Source of the DNA: Acidobacteriota bacterium
GTDB taxonomy: Bacteria; Acidobacteriota; Terriglobia; Bryobacterales; Bryobacteraceae
DNA length: 64,000 bases
Assembly (NCBI GenBank): GCA_018268715.1
Contig: JAFDVZ010000010.1
Location: 1-64,000 of the forward strand
Reading direction: 5' to 3'
Part shown: piece after piece, positions 25,903-34,563 of the stretch
How the letters are laid out: each line of letters opens with the position of its first letter
Numbering within the stretch: the first letter of the stretch is position 1
Notes under the pieces: model-generated
What the model was told of the DNA's origin: nothing
Database searches by the model: none
What the model saw: the letters and a program-made list of their open reading frames with translations, nothing else
Program-made: the position numbers and the translations under genes

Positions 25903-27360
25903 TTACTGTCCCTGCGCGAGCGAGAAGCCGGGCACGCCGCCGTAGGTGCGCAGGTACTCGGTCTTCACGATTTCGAAGCCTAGGCCCACGATACGCCCCA
26001 GCAGCGACAGGATCTGCGCGTGGGTGGCGGCCCCGTCGGCGGTGAAGCGGCAGCGGAAGCTATCGGTGCAGAAGGTCTCCGGGAAACCGTCCGGCCAGAC
26101 CTTGACGCCGCGGTTGGAGATCATGGTCAGGCTGAGGCCGTCGCCGTTGGCCTTAACAACCTCCGAGGCGAGCGTGGCGGGGACGCCGCTGGGCCATTCG
26201 ACGTAGGCGTCGATGCCCACCAGTTCCGATTCCTGCCGGGGGGCGAGCGCCACCGGCTTGGGCGCTTCGTCCACCGGGCGGCCGGCGTAGGAGGCCGAAT
26301 TCAACGTCTCCGGCTTCTTGCCCAGGCGCGCCACGACGGCTTCGCCGAACTCCTTGGTGCCCACTTTTTCCTTGCTGACGCCTTCGCGGAAGATGTCGTA
26401 GGTGTGGACGCCGTCCTCCATGGTCTTGAGCCAGGCGTTGTGGACGCGCTCGGCGATTTCCGGCTGTCCGATGTGCACCAGCATCAGCACGGCGCCCAGC
26501 AGCAGGCCCGAGGGATTGGCCAGGTTCTGTCCCGCGCGGCGCGGGGCGGAGCCGTGGATGGCCTCGAACATGGCGCACTTTTCGCCGATGTTGGCCGAGC
26601 CCGCCAGACCCACCGAGCCCGCGATTTGGGCGGCGACGTCGGACAGGATGTCGCCGTACAGGTTGGGCATCACGATGACGTCGAAGGCTTCCGGCGTGTC
26701 GGCCATCTTGGCGGCGCCGATGTCGACGATCCAGTGCTCCTTCTCGATGTCTGAGTAGCCGGCGCCCACCTCGTCGAACACCTTATGGAAGAGACCGTCG
26801 GTCATCTTCATGATGTTGTCCTTGGTGAAGCAGGTGACCTTCTTGCGGTTGTAGCGGCGCGCGTATTCGAAGGCGTAGCGGCAGATCTTTTCGCAGCCGG
26901 GCCGCGAGATCAGCTTGAGCGTCTGCACGACGTTGGTGCTGAGGCGGTATTCGATGCCCGCGTAGCAATCCTCTTCGTTTTCGCGGACGATCACCACATC
27001 CATCTTCGGATGCTTGGTTTTCACGAAGGGGTGGTAGGACACGCAGGGGCGGACGTTGGCGTACAGGCCCAGCGCCTTGCGGGTGGTGACGTTCAGGCTT
27101 TTGAAGCCGCCGCCCTGGGGAGTGGTGATGGGCGCCTTCAGGAAAACCTTGGTGCGGCGCAGCGATTCCCACGAACTGTCCTCGATGCCGGCCGTGTTGC
27201 CGCGAAGGTAGACCTTTTCGCCGATCTCGATGGTGTCGATATCGAGCGCGGCGCCGGCCTCCTTCAGGATGTGCAGGGTGGCGGCCATGATCTCGGGGCC
27301 GATGCCGTCACCGTGAGCCACGGTGATGGGGACGGGACGTGTCGTCGGAGCAGATGCCAT
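25903..27360 (-). CDS. icd: Isocitrate dehydrogenase (long form)
   Basis: The 485-residue protein has the beta-decarboxylating dehydrogenase core: A-H-G-D-G-I-G-P-E-I, the substrate loop N-V-R-P-C, V-I-V-R-E-N-E-E-D, and N-L-Y-G-D-I-L-S-D. It also has G-S-A-P near the cofactor site. A C-terminal extension (about 340-485) is typical of the longer bacterial/rickettsial-type NADP enzyme. It oxidises isocitrate to 2-oxoglutarate in the TCA cycle. ATG 27360 is preferred over 27408, since an AGGCGAG sequence precedes it. Cofactor choice is inferred from the family, not proven. Confidence 0.92.
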   Translation of the reverse strand: MASAPTTRPVPITVAHGDGIGPEIMAATLHILKEAGAALDIDTIEIGEKVYLRGNTAGIEDSSWESLRRTKVFLKAPITTPQGGGFKSLNVTTRKALGLYANVRPCVSYHPFVKTKHPKMDVVIVRENEEDCYAGIEYRLSTNVVQTLKLISRPGCEKICRYAFEYARRYNRKKVTCFTKDNIMKMTDGLFHKVFDEVGAGYSDIEKEHWIVDIGAAKMADTPEAFDVIVMPNLYGDILSDVAAQIAGSVGLAGSANIGEKCAMFEAIHGSAPRRAGQNLANPSGLLLGAVLMLVHIGQPEIAERVHNAWLKTMEDGVHTYDIFREGVSKEKVGTKEFGEAVVARLGKKPETLNSASYAGRPVDEAPKPVALAPRQESELVGIDAYVEWPSGVPATLASEVVKANGDGLSLTMISNRGVKVWPDGFPETFCTDSFRCRFTADGAATHAQILSLLGRIVGLGFEIVKTEYLRTYGGVPGFSLAQGQ

Positions 27361-27499
27361 GATGAACTCTCGCCTTAGGTGGATAAAGTCGTTGGAACGA
27401 ATCCACAATAGCCAGATTCGAAGGGCGGTGGCAACTATTATTCGGGGAAGGGGGATGGAGGGGGGAGGATCGGGCGAAAATTTTCCTGTAGAAAGATGA

Positions 27500-27538
27500 A
27501 TTCTAGTCTAGCCAGAAATCATCTAGCTAGAGTAGAAT
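27500..27538. promoter_or_regulatory. Imperfect inverted repeat upstream of heme O synthase
   Basis: ATTCTAGTCTAGC (27500-27512) and GCTAGAGTAGAAT (27526-27538) are inverted repeats matching at 12 of 13 positions, 70 bases before the ATG. The site contains a TAGAAT hexamer that could act as a -10. It shares the octamer TAGTCTAG with the palindrome before the M11 protease gene. It is probably an operator-promoter. Confidence 0.5.
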
Positions 27539-27607
27539 CATTGCAGGGAGGTTCTCCGGCTCGCCGGACCTCCGCGTTCTGGGATTTTCGGCTCGTCGGC
27601 CCCCTTG

Positions 27608-28459
27608 ATGAAAGACTACATCGCCCTGACAAAACCGCGGGTAACGTGGCTGATCCTCGCCACCACCGCTATCGGTTACTACTTCGGCGCCCGGCTGGGT
27701 TGGAGCGTGTGGACCCTGTTCCACACGATCGCCGGCACCTGCCTGATCGCCTCCGGCACGGCGGCCCTGAACCAGTGGTACGAACGGGACGCCGACGCCA
27801 AGATGAAGCGCACCAAGGCGCGGCCGCTGCCGTCGGGACGAATCGCGCCGGCCCATGCGTTCCTCTTCGCGCTGGGGCTGGTGGTGGTGGGATTCGTCGA
27901 ACTGTGCTGGGGCGCGAACCTGTTGACCGGCCTGCTGGGGTTGTTCACGGTGATCACCTACCTGTTCGCCTACACTCCCATGAAGCAGCGTTCGGTGCAT
28001 TCGACGACGGTGGGCGCGATTCCCGGCGCCATGCCGCCGCTGATCGGGTTTGCGGGCGCGGCCGGTACGCTGTCGGCCGAGGCGTGGATCCTGGGCGTCA
28101 TCCTGTTCCTGTGGCAATTCCCCCACTTCTACGCGATCGCCTGGATGTACCGCGAGGATTACGAACGGGCGGGCATCCGCATGCTGCCGGTGGTGGAGCC
28201 GGACGGCGAATCGACGGCTCGGCGCATCTTGTGGTGCGCGATGGCGCTGGTCCCGGTGAGTTTGCTGCCGAGGTTCTGGTCGATGGCCGGCAACCTCTAT
28301 GTCGCGGGCGCCACGCTTGCCGGCATCGGTTTCCTGTACTACTGCTGGCGCGTCATGCAGGACCGCACGCGGGTGCGGGCTCGCGGCGTGCTGCTCGCTT
28401 CCGTGGTCTACCTGCCGATTCTTTATGGCCTGCTGGTCATCGACCATACCGGGCTCTAA
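27608..28459 (+). CDS. ctaB: Protoheme IX farnesyltransferase (heme O synthase)
   Basis: The 283-residue UbiA-family membrane protein has seven to nine hydrophobic segments. The prenyl-diphosphate motif is N-Q-W-Y-E-R-D-A-D-A-K-M-K-R-T, followed by R-P-L-P-S-G. A second loop reads Y-T-P-M-K-Q-R. It adds a farnesyl group to heme B to make heme O for cytochrome oxidases. It is followed by SCO1 and DUF420 genes, a typical oxidase-assembly run. ATG 27608 is used; a TTG immediately before it is also possible. Confidence 0.95.
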   Translation: MKDYIALTKPRVTWLILATTAIGYYFGARLGWSVWTLFHTIAGTCLIASGTAALNQWYERDADAKMKRTKARPLPSGRIAPAHAFLFALGLVVVGFVELCWGANLLTGLLGLFTVITYLFAYTPMKQRSVHSTTVGAIPGAMPPLIGFAGAAGTLSAEAWILGVILFLWQFPHFYAIAWMYREDYERAGIRMLPVVEPDGESTARRILWCAMALVPVSLLPRFWSMAGNLYVAGATLAGIGFLYYCWRVMQDRTRVRARGVLLASVVYLPILYGLLVIDHTGL

Positions 28460-29012
28460 AGGGCGGGCCGTCCTGCTGCTGGCGGCGCTGGCGGCGTTCT
28501 CTTCGTGTAAGCATCGGGAACTGCCGGATCGCGGCGCCGTTCCCGACTTCAGCCTGACCTCGCAGACTGGCGCGGCGTTTGAAGGGTCGAGCCTGGACGA
28601 GAATGTCTGGGTGGCGGAGTTCTTCTTCACGCATTGCACGGGCCCTTGCCCTCGCATGAACGCGCGGTTCCGGATGATCCAGAACCAGTTCGCCGACGCC
28701 CCGGCGTTCCGGCTGGTGTCGTTCACCGTGGATCCGGCGCGCGACAACGTGGCGGAACTCGCGGTGTACGCGCACCGGTTTCAGGCGCAACCGGGGCGGT
28801 GGACCTTCCTGACCGGGCCGATGGACCGGCTGAATCACCTGAGCCGCGATGTGTTCAACCTGGGGAATGTGGACGGGCAGTTGGATCATTCGACGCGGTT
28901 CATCCTGGTGGGGCGGCATCGGCGGATTCGGGGATACTACCGGAGCAATGACGCCGAGGAGATGAACCGGTTGCTCGAAGACATAAGATGGCTGTTGAGG
29001 GAGAAAGCGTGA
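28425..29012 (+). CDS. SCO1/SenC copper chaperone, lipoprotein
   Basis: The 195-residue protein has a hydrophobic N-terminus ending in the lipobox-like F-S-S-C. A thioredoxin fold follows with the copper site C-T-G-P-C-P (C-x3-C-P) and a distal His in Q-L-D-H-S-T-R-F. SCO proteins deliver copper to the Cu-A site of cytochrome oxidase. The chosen ATG lies within the last 35 bases of ctaB, so the genes overlap; longer readings are antisense-like and rejected. Confidence 0.88.
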   Translation: MACWSSTIPGSKGRAVLLLAALAAFSSCKHRELPDRGAVPDFSLTSQTGAAFEGSSLDENVWVAEFFFTHCTGPCPRMNARFRMIQNQFADAPAFRLVSFTVDPARDNVAELAVYAHRFQAQPGRWTFLTGPMDRLNHLSRDVFNLGNVDGQLDHSTRFILVGRHRRIRGYYRSNDAEEMNRLLEDIRWLLREKA

Positions 29013-29425
29013 TCGGAGTCCATGACCTGCCGGCGCTGAACGCCTTGTTGAATGGGACGGCGGCGGTGCTGCTTGTGACGGGGTACGTGTTGATCCGCCA
29101 GGGGAAGCGGGACGCGCACCGGAAGGTGATGCTGGCGGCGTTCGCTGTCTCGATCGCGTTTCTGATTTCGTATCTGACGTATCACGCGCAGGTGGGGACC
29201 GTGCGGTTCGAGCACCCTGGGTTCATCCGGACGGTGTATCTGACGATCCTGTTCACGCATACCGTGCTCGCCGCGGCGGTTCCGGTGCTGGCGATTATCT
29301 CGCTGCGGCGGGGGTTGCGGGGCGAGTTCGGGCGGCATCGGGCGATTGCGCGGTGGACGCTGCCGGTTTGGTTGTATGTGAGTGTGACGGGCGTGGTGGT
29401 TTATTGGATGCTGTACCGGTTGTAG
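29009..29425 (+). CDS. DUF420 membrane protein, oxidase assembly
   Basis: The 138-residue protein has four membrane segments with histidines (H-R-K-V-M-L, Y-H-A-Q, F-T-H-T-V-L, R-H-R-A-I-A-R) as in DUF420/CtaM-like proteins. These proteins support heme-copper oxidase maturation. GTG 29009 is preferred because GAGGGAGA precedes it and it overlaps the SCO1 stop (GTGA). An ATG at 28988 in the same frame would add seven residues. It closes the ctaB-SCO1 operon. Confidence 0.85.
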   Translation: MIGVHDLPALNALLNGTAAVLLVTGYVLIRQGKRDAHRKVMLAAFAVSIAFLISYLTYHAQVGTVRFEHPGFIRTVYLTILFTHTVLAAAVPVLAIISLRRGLRGEFGRHRAIARWTLPVWLYVSVTGVVVYWMLYRL

Positions 29426-29438
29426 CGGCTCGCTGAGG

Positions 29439-29494
29439 CGTCGCGTGGCCTCCTCAGGCGCCGCGCAACCTCTGCTCACACGCCGCGCAACCTC
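29439..29494. repeat. Three imperfect 20-22-bp tandem units at the PIN gene 3' end
   Basis: Units begin at 29439, 29459 and 29481. The last two share the 14-mer CGCCGCGCAACCTC, and the first is diverged (CGTCGCGTGGCCTC). The third unit encodes the C-terminus of the PIN protein. Likely a small duplication after the toxin gene; no array-like structure is seen. Confidence 0.55.
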
Positions 29495-30021
29495 GGCACG
29501 AATTCGGGAGCTGAAGCGGCGAGGCGGGTGAGCAGATCCTGTTTGTCGAGTCCAATTGCCGCCGCCTGATCGCGCAATCGTTGCTCGACCACGGGCCGGT
29601 CGATGTCGAGAAGGAGTTTCAAGAAGGTCGACGGACCCACCACCCTTCCCCGCCGTGCGAATCGTTCCGGAAAGTGCTTCAAATTAAGGGTCACAAGGTG
29701 ACTGGCGCGGCAGGAGACCGCCGCAGCGAGCACATGACGGTCCTTCGGATGGTTCGGCATCACTCCGATGAGGGACTCATGGCCGGTGACGAGCGCGGCT
29801 GGAAAGAACTCACGCATCGCCCATTCTCGATAGTCAGCCTTGGCCGCGCTCTTTCCGAAGCGAAGTCGCAGCGTGCGGGTGACTTCGCCCAGGATCTCAG
29901 CGGTCCATTTCGGAGTGTATAGACAGGGCGGCTCGGCGAGCCGTAGCAGGGTGTCGGCAAGCGGCATCGGCACGAGGACACACGCGTCCAGGACGGCGAC
30001 AGGTAGGGGCCGGTCCGGCAT
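29476..30021 (-). CDS. PIN-domain protein (VapC-type toxin candidate)
   Basis: The 181-residue protein has a PIN fold: D-A-C-V-L-V-P near the start (first acidic residue), a mid Glu in E-I-L-G-E-V, and P-K-D-R-H-V-L-A-A-A (third acidic). PIN toxins are Mg-dependent RNases. The HTH gene six bases upstream is its likely antitoxin partner. This PIN plus excisionase-like HTH combination is a known arrangement of type II systems, though toxicity is not shown by sequence. Confidence 0.82.
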   Translation of the reverse strand: MPDRPLPVAVLDACVLVPMPLADTLLRLAEPPCLYTPKWTAEILGEVTRTLRLRFGKSAAKADYREWAMREFFPAALVTGHESLIGVMPNHPKDRHVLAAAVSCRASHLVTLNLKHFPERFARRGRVVGPSTFLKLLLDIDRPVVEQRLRDQAAAIGLDKQDLLTRLAASAPEFVPRLRGV

Positions 30022-30027
30022 TTCCCG

Positions 30028-30480
30028 CTAGCCGGCGCTCGCCCCGCCTGCCGGCGGCGTGTCACCGTACAACCCAGCGTCAAAGGCGTCGCGAGCCATT
30101 TTGTCCAACGCGGCCCGCCGTTCGGAACGGAGTCTGGCGTACGCCAGCACATGATGCAGTGCTACGCGGCGATGCTTGCCGACCCGGTGATAGGGTATTT
30201 CGCCCTGGTCGAGGAGCCGGATCAGGTAAGGCCGGGACATACCGAGAAGTCCGGCGGCCCGCTGTGTCGTCAGGTGCTGCTCTTCCGGCATCACCACCAG
30301 CGAGTGGCCCCGCTCAAGATTCGCGACAATGCTCCGGAGAAGGTCCAGGAGTGGCCCGGGAAGCGTCGCGCGTTCCCCGTGCGGACCTACCAGCGCCGGC
30401 TCGCCTTGACGAAGCAGCTGGCTGACGAGCTGGAGGTTCGGGGAATCCTCGGGTTGAATGGTGATCGCGTCCTGGACCAT
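30028..30480 (-). CDS. Excisionase-type HTH protein, probable antitoxin of the PIN gene
   Basis: The 150-residue protein has a linker-rich N-terminus. At about residues 68-115 is a MerR/excisionase-like HTH (L-T-T-Q-R-A-A-G-L-L-G-M-S-R-P-Y), followed by I-P-Y-H-R-V-G-K-H-R-R-V. The Ala-rich C-terminal tail (about 115-150) could neutralise the toxin. AGGAG precedes the ATG at 30480. It is the first gene of the pair and probably represses its own promoter, as is usual for antitoxins. Confidence 0.8.
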   Translation of the reverse strand: MVQDAITIQPEDSPNLQLVSQLLRQGEPALVGPHGERATLPGPLLDLLRSIVANLERGHSLVVMPEEQHLTTQRAAGLLGMSRPYLIRLLDQGEIPYHRVGKHRRVALHHVLAYARLRSERRAALDKMARDAFDAGLYGDTPPAGGASAG

Positions 30481-30545
30481 GGGGCGCTCCTGCTGTCCAG
30501 TGTAGCAGCTAATGGAAATATTCGAAATAAACGCAACACTGGAAA

Positions 30546-30947
30546 CTACACGTCCAGCTCTTCCAGAATCGCCCGCACATCCTCGGGACCTGGCGCGATC
30601 GGCTCCAGAATGTTCGCCGGCGTCCGCTCGTCGAAGGCGTTACGCAGGGCCATCTTGGCCACGCCGTAACGCTCGCTGTTGGTCAACTCCCGGCCGTTGT
30701 CGGCCGACCACGCCGCCACGGACTCGTCCGCCACGAAGACCCACACCTGGTGATGGGTCTTGCGGTCGTGACACACGGCGAAGGCGTACTCCATGCCGCC
30801 GCGGCGCTCCCGCCGGGCTGCCCGCTGTCCGATGAATACGTACTGATACACGTATCCGCTCATCGCCGAATACGACTTCATCCGGGCCCCGGGACGGGCG
30901 CCCGTCAGCGGCTCCTCAGTCGGTTTTCGCCTGAACCAGTTCCACAC
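30546..30947 (-). CDS. Conserved hypothetical protein
   Basis: The 133-residue soluble protein begins W-N-W-F-R-R-K-P. It contains an aromatic-rich segment (S-A-M-S-G-Y-V-Y-Q-Y-V-F-I-G), and ends with an acidic helix (P-E-D-V-R-A-I-L-E-E-L). It resembles short uncharacterised acidobacterial proteins, but I recognise no domain. GTG 30947 is chosen; an ATG at 31007 would add a basic, low-quality stretch, and longer readings run antisense through the DUF309 gene. It is divergent from DUF309. Confidence 0.6.
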   Translation of the reverse strand: MWNWFRRKPTEEPLTGARPGARMKSYSAMSGYVYQYVFIGQRAARRERRGGMEYAFAVCHDRKTHHQVWVFVADESVAAWSADNGRELTNSERYGVAKMALRNAFDERTPANILEPIAPGPEDVRAILEELDV

Positions 30948-31025
30948 GGCTATTTCAGAATCTAGCACGCGAATTCCCGGCGGGCGAGTCGTTCGGCGTG
31001 CCACCATGAAAGTGCAGACCGAATA

Positions 31026-31391
31026 ATGGAGACCGGACTCGAACAAGGCATCGCGCACTTCAACGCGCGACGGTTCTTCGAATGTCACGATGTGCTGGAG
31101 GATGTCTGGCTCGAAGAGCCGGGCCACCGCAAGCACTTCCTGCAGGCGATCATCCACTTCGCCGTCGCCTTCTATCACGACGGCCGGGGCAATCGCATGG
31201 GAGCGCTGCGGCAGTTGCGCAAGGGGATCGCGAAACTCGCGCCCTATCTGCCCTCCTATGAAGAAGTCGACACGTCGCGGCTGTTTGACGAAGGACTGCG
31301 GTGGCTCGCCGCCGTCGAGCAGGAAACGCACCTGCCGGAGTATCCCACCATCCACCTGGTTCCGGACCTGGAGGAACTAGGGGTAGAATGA
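31026..31391 (+). CDS. DUF309 family protein
   Basis: The 121-residue protein carries the DUF309 signature F-N-A-R-R-F-F-E-C-H-D-V-L-E-D-V-W near residue 12, then H-F-L-Q-A-I-I-H-F-A-V-A-F-Y-H. It is an all-helical fold with conserved His/Glu residues that look like a metal or active site. The biological role is unknown. A secreted BNR-repeat gene follows seven bases later and may share its transcript. Confidence 0.88.
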   Translation: METGLEQGIAHFNARRFFECHDVLEDVWLEEPGHRKHFLQAIIHFAVAFYHDGRGNRMGALRQLRKGIAKLAPYLPSYEEVDTSRLFDEGLRWLAAVEQETHLPEYPTIHLVPDLEELGVE

Positions 31392-31397
31392 CAGGCA

Positions 31398-32255
31398 ATG
31401 AAGGGGCTCGCCATCCTGGTGTTCGGCGCGATTGCGGCGGCGCAGACGCCCACCCGGCTGCCCTTTCAATGCACGGCCGATGACCTGGAGGCGATCTCGC
31501 AGAGTTGCACCGCCGCGGAGCCCTGTCCGGTCTACGTGGAATTGACTGCGCTCGAGGTGATCGGCCCCAAGGTCTTCGTCACCGGAAACCTGCATACTGA
31601 GCGGTCCACCCTCGCCTCCCTGCTGGTGGCGAGCGAGGACGGCGGCCGCAGTTGGAGCGAACCGGCCGCGCGCATCCGCACCGCCTCGCTCGACCAGATC
31701 CAGTTCATCGACTTCGAAACCGGCTGGATCTCCGGCCAGACGGTGCAGGGCCGCCCGCGCGATCCGTTCTTCCTGGTGACCACCGACGGCGGCAAAAGCT
31801 GGCGGCAACGCTTCGTGTTCGACGAATCGCACCCCGGGGTGATCGAGCAGTTCTGGTTTGAATCGCGCTCCAATGGCGTGCTGACGGTGGATCGCGGGCG
31901 GCCGGGAGAGTCGGGCGGACGCTACGAAAAGTGCGAGTCGCGCACGGGCGGGGAGAGTTGGTCGATCGCCGAAATCAACGCCCGGCCCATCCGCCTGGCG
32001 CGCGCGCGGGCCGCCGGGAATCCGGATTGGCGGCTGCGGCCCGATCCGGCCGCCAAGGTCTTCCGCGTGGAGCATCGCGAGGCGGGGAAGTGGACTTCGC
32101 TCGCCGCCTTCACCTTGAACGTCGGCGAGTGCAAGACGATTGAGCCGAAGTTCGAAGACGCTCCGCCGCCGGCCGAGGAGGAATCGACGGCCGAGAAGGC
32201 GCCGGAGAAGAAGTCCGCCCCGGCGCCCGCCAGGAAAAAGAAGAAGCTACTTTGA
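31398..32255 (+). CDS. Exported BNR/sialidase-like repeat protein
   Basis: The 285-residue protein has a signal peptide (MKGLAILVFGAIAAAQ). It has BNR-type beta-propeller repeats with S-E-D-G-G-R-S-W and T-T-D-G-G-K-S-W, then a Pro/Ala/Lys-rich tail (about 245-285) ending in a run of lysines. Such propellers resemble photosystem II assembly factor YCF48 or sialidase blades. The basic tail may anchor it to envelope polymers. The function is unknown. Its 3' end overlaps the convergent PqaA-like gene by nine bases. Confidence 0.75.
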   Translation: MKGLAILVFGAIAAAQTPTRLPFQCTADDLEAISQSCTAAEPCPVYVELTALEVIGPKVFVTGNLHTERSTLASLLVASEDGGRSWSEPAARIRTASLDQIQFIDFETGWISGQTVQGRPRDPFFLVTTDGGKSWRQRFVFDESHPGVIEQFWFESRSNGVLTVDRGRPGESGGRYEKCESRTGGESWSIAEINARPIRLARARAAGNPDWRLRPDPAAKVFRVEHREAGKWTSLAAFTLNVGECKTIEPKFEDAPPPAEEESTAEKAPEKKSAPAPARKKKKLL

Positions 32256-33671
32256 TTTCGGCTTCTGCGCCGGTTTGTACGGCTCCGATGGCAGGATGTC
32301 CGGCGTCACACGCACGGGCGTCGAGAACTTGAAGGGATACTTCACGCCGCTCGCGAAGCTCAGCTCGACGTAGTAGGCGGTGAAGCCCTTGGCCGGTTTG
32401 TCGACGCTGGCCGACCACACGCCGTCGCTCTTGGGCTCGAGCGTCGTTCCCTTATAGACGCGGCCGATTTTCTCCACGCGGAAGTCGCGCCCTTCGGGGT
32501 TGAAAGCCTGCCACAACTTCACTTCCTTGGGGTTGTCGGGCGAGGTGACGGTGATCGAACCGTCCTTTTCGAACTTCCAGTCGTACTTCGGCCGCGCCTT
32601 GCCGGTCAGGACGGCGTTGTAATAGGCGACCACGGCCGGCAGAGCGTCTGTGCCCTTCAGCGAGTGGTCGGCGTTCGGAACGTAGCGCAGGTACTTCTCG
32701 CCCTTCAGTCCATCCCAGTAGAACTGCGAGGAATCGGGCAGGAAGAACTGGTCGCCCGAGGCGTTGACGACGAACTTCGGCATGGTGAGGCGGTCGCGGT
32801 AGGAGTAGGGCTCCTCGATCTGCATCAGTTCGCGGAAGCGTTTCGTGCCGGCCCAATCGATGATGCCCTTGGCGGTGTAGTCGCCCACCGAGGGCGCAAA
32901 GAAGCCGTAGGCGCGGTAGTGATGGTCAAGCGACGGCTCGAAGTTCAGCACGTCGATGACGATGGGGATGACGGCGGTCACGCGCTTGTCGACGGCGGCG
33001 GTGGTCCAGGCGGTCCAGCCGCGCTTGGATCCGCCGGAGACGACGAAATCCTTCACCGCCACCTTGCCGCCCTCCTCGCTCGCCAGGAACGTGGTGATGG
33101 TGTCCATGGCGCGGACGGCGGACTTGGTCATGGGCAGGCGCAGGGGCCAGCGTTCGTCGCCGCCGCGCAGGAATTTGTCCCAGGTGTAGGCGATGATGCC
33201 GTCCTCTTTCAGGTCCTTGCCGTCGTCGGCGAACACCAGCGGTTGGTTGGGCACCATCTTCAGCTCGGAGACCACCGAGTTGGTCGTCAACGCGGCGTCC
33301 ACCAGGCCCATGTCGGGACGCTCCGGCGCCTTGCTGTTCGACGATCCGCCGGTGATGAACAGGAAGCCGGTGGAATGGTCGAGCTTCTTCGGGACGGTGA
33401 CGATCAGCCAGTGCTTCCAGATGGTCTGGTTCACTTCGCTTTCCGACCGCCACTCCTGGCTGGTCATGTCGAGTACGTAGGAGGTGTAGTTCGCCCCCTG
33501 GATCTTCCGGGCGAGTTCAAACTTGTAGTGGGAGTCCGGCGCCTGGACGTAACGGTCGAGCGCGGTGGATTTGCCGGCTTTTACGGGCGCCGCTGCTTGC
33601 GCCACGGCGGCCATCGCGATTGAAATGGAAACTAGCGTCGCCGTACGGGCGCGCAGCGATCGGAGAGTCAT
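32247..33671 (-). CDS. PhoPQ-activated pathogenicity-related (PqaA-like) protein
   Basis: The 474-residue protein has a signal peptide (about 1-27, ending V-A-Q-A-A-A). It shows the PqaA-family alpha/beta-hydrolase-like core with S-G-G-S-K-R-G-W (nucleophile elbow), F-V-V-N-A-S-G-D-Q-F-F, and a late His in A-D-H-S-L-K-G. Members are periplasmic and of uncertain activity; Salmonella PqaA affects antimicrobial peptide resistance. It is divergent from the aldo/keto reductase with only 16 bases between the start codons, so promoters must lie within or across the coding ends. Confidence 0.88.
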   Translation of the reverse strand: MTLRSLRARTATLVSISIAMAAVAQAAAPVKAGKSTALDRYVQAPDSHYKFELARKIQGANYTSYVLDMTSQEWRSESEVNQTIWKHWLIVTVPKKLDHSTGFLFITGGSSNSKAPERPDMGLVDAALTTNSVVSELKMVPNQPLVFADDGKDLKEDGIIAYTWDKFLRGGDERWPLRLPMTKSAVRAMDTITTFLASEEGGKVAVKDFVVSGGSKRGWTAWTTAAVDKRVTAVIPIVIDVLNFEPSLDHHYRAYGFFAPSVGDYTAKGIIDWAGTKRFRELMQIEEPYSYRDRLTMPKFVVNASGDQFFLPDSSQFYWDGLKGEKYLRYVPNADHSLKGTDALPAVVAYYNAVLTGKARPKYDWKFEKDGSITVTSPDNPKEVKLWQAFNPEGRDFRVEKIGRVYKGTTLEPKSDGVWSASVDKPAKGFTAYYVELSFASGVKYPFKFSTPVRVTPDILPSEPYKPAQKPKSK

Positions 33672-33687
33672 CGTGACGGATCATAAC

Positions 33688-34503
33688 ATGCAGTGGACGC
33701 GGCTCATCGGGCAAGGCACCTGGATGCTCGAAAATGACCCTGAACAGCGAGCGGTTGAGGCTCTACGGCTGGGCGTCGAGCTGGGTATGACGCTTATCGA
33801 CACGGCCGAGATGTACGGCCACGGACGCGCCGAAGAAATCGTCGGACGCGCCATCGCCGGCCGGCGGGAGGGGTTGTTCATTGTGAGCAAGGTGCTGCCG
33901 TCCAACGCCTCCTATGACGGGACGCGGCGAGCCTGCGAGCGGAGCCTGCGGCGCCTGGGGATCGATTGCCTGGACCTGTACCTGCTGCACTGGCCGGGCA
34001 GCCATCCCATCGCCGAGACCGTGCGCGGACTCGAATCGCTGGTGCGCGACGGAATGACAGAGCGGATCGGCGTCAGCAATTTCGATGTCGAGGAGTTACG
34101 CGCCGCCCGCCGCGCCTCGCGCAACGTGCCGCTCGCTTGCAACCAGGTGCTCTACCACCTGGGAGACCGCGGCATCGAGCGAAGGCTGATTCCCTACTGC
34201 CGTGAGAACGGAGTGACGGTGATGGGCTACAGCCCCTTCGGGCACAGAGATTTCCCCAAGCCTTCGTCCCAGGGTGGCCGCGTGCTGGCCGATGTGGCCG
34301 CGCGCCACGGCAAGACGCCGCGCCAGGTGGTGTTGAACTTCCTGACGCGTGACGGCGTGTTCGCCATCCCGAAATCGGGCGATCCCACCCACGTTCGGGA
34401 GAACGCCGGCGGCGAGGGTTGGCGGCTTCCCGACGAGGATATCGCCGCGGTGGACCGCGCCTTTCCCGCGCCGGATCGCGATGTGCCGTTGGGCGTCATC
34501 TAG
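33688..34503 (+). CDS. Aldo/keto reductase
   Basis: The 271-residue protein has the AKR barrel with D-T-A-E-M-Y-G (Asp/Tyr pair), a catalytic Lys in I-V-S-K-V-L-P, and a His in L-Y-L-L-H-W-P-G. Cofactor loops follow with A-I-P-K-S-G. It is an NADPH-dependent carbonyl reductase; the substrate is unknown. ATG 33688 gives a standard start; GTG 33673 is an alternative that would overlap the divergent start region. It probably forms its own transcript. Confidence 0.9.
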   Translation: MQWTRLIGQGTWMLENDPEQRAVEALRLGVELGMTLIDTAEMYGHGRAEEIVGRAIAGRREGLFIVSKVLPSNASYDGTRRACERSLRRLGIDCLDLYLLHWPGSHPIAETVRGLESLVRDGMTERIGVSNFDVEELRAARRASRNVPLACNQVLYHLGDRGIERRLIPYCRENGVTVMGYSPFGHRDFPKPSSQGGRVLADVAARHGKTPRQVVLNFLTRDGVFAIPKSGDPTHVRENAGGEGWRLPDEDIAAVDRAFPAPDRDVPLGVI

Positions 34504-34563
34504 GAGCGCGGTTCGGGTATAGTTGAAGCATCGGTATTCTGTAAGGCATCAAACACTTCATCT

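Noticed and set aside
29439..29494. Tandem units as a CRISPR array
   Set aside because: There are only three imperfect units of 20-22 bp without spacers, partly inside a coding region.
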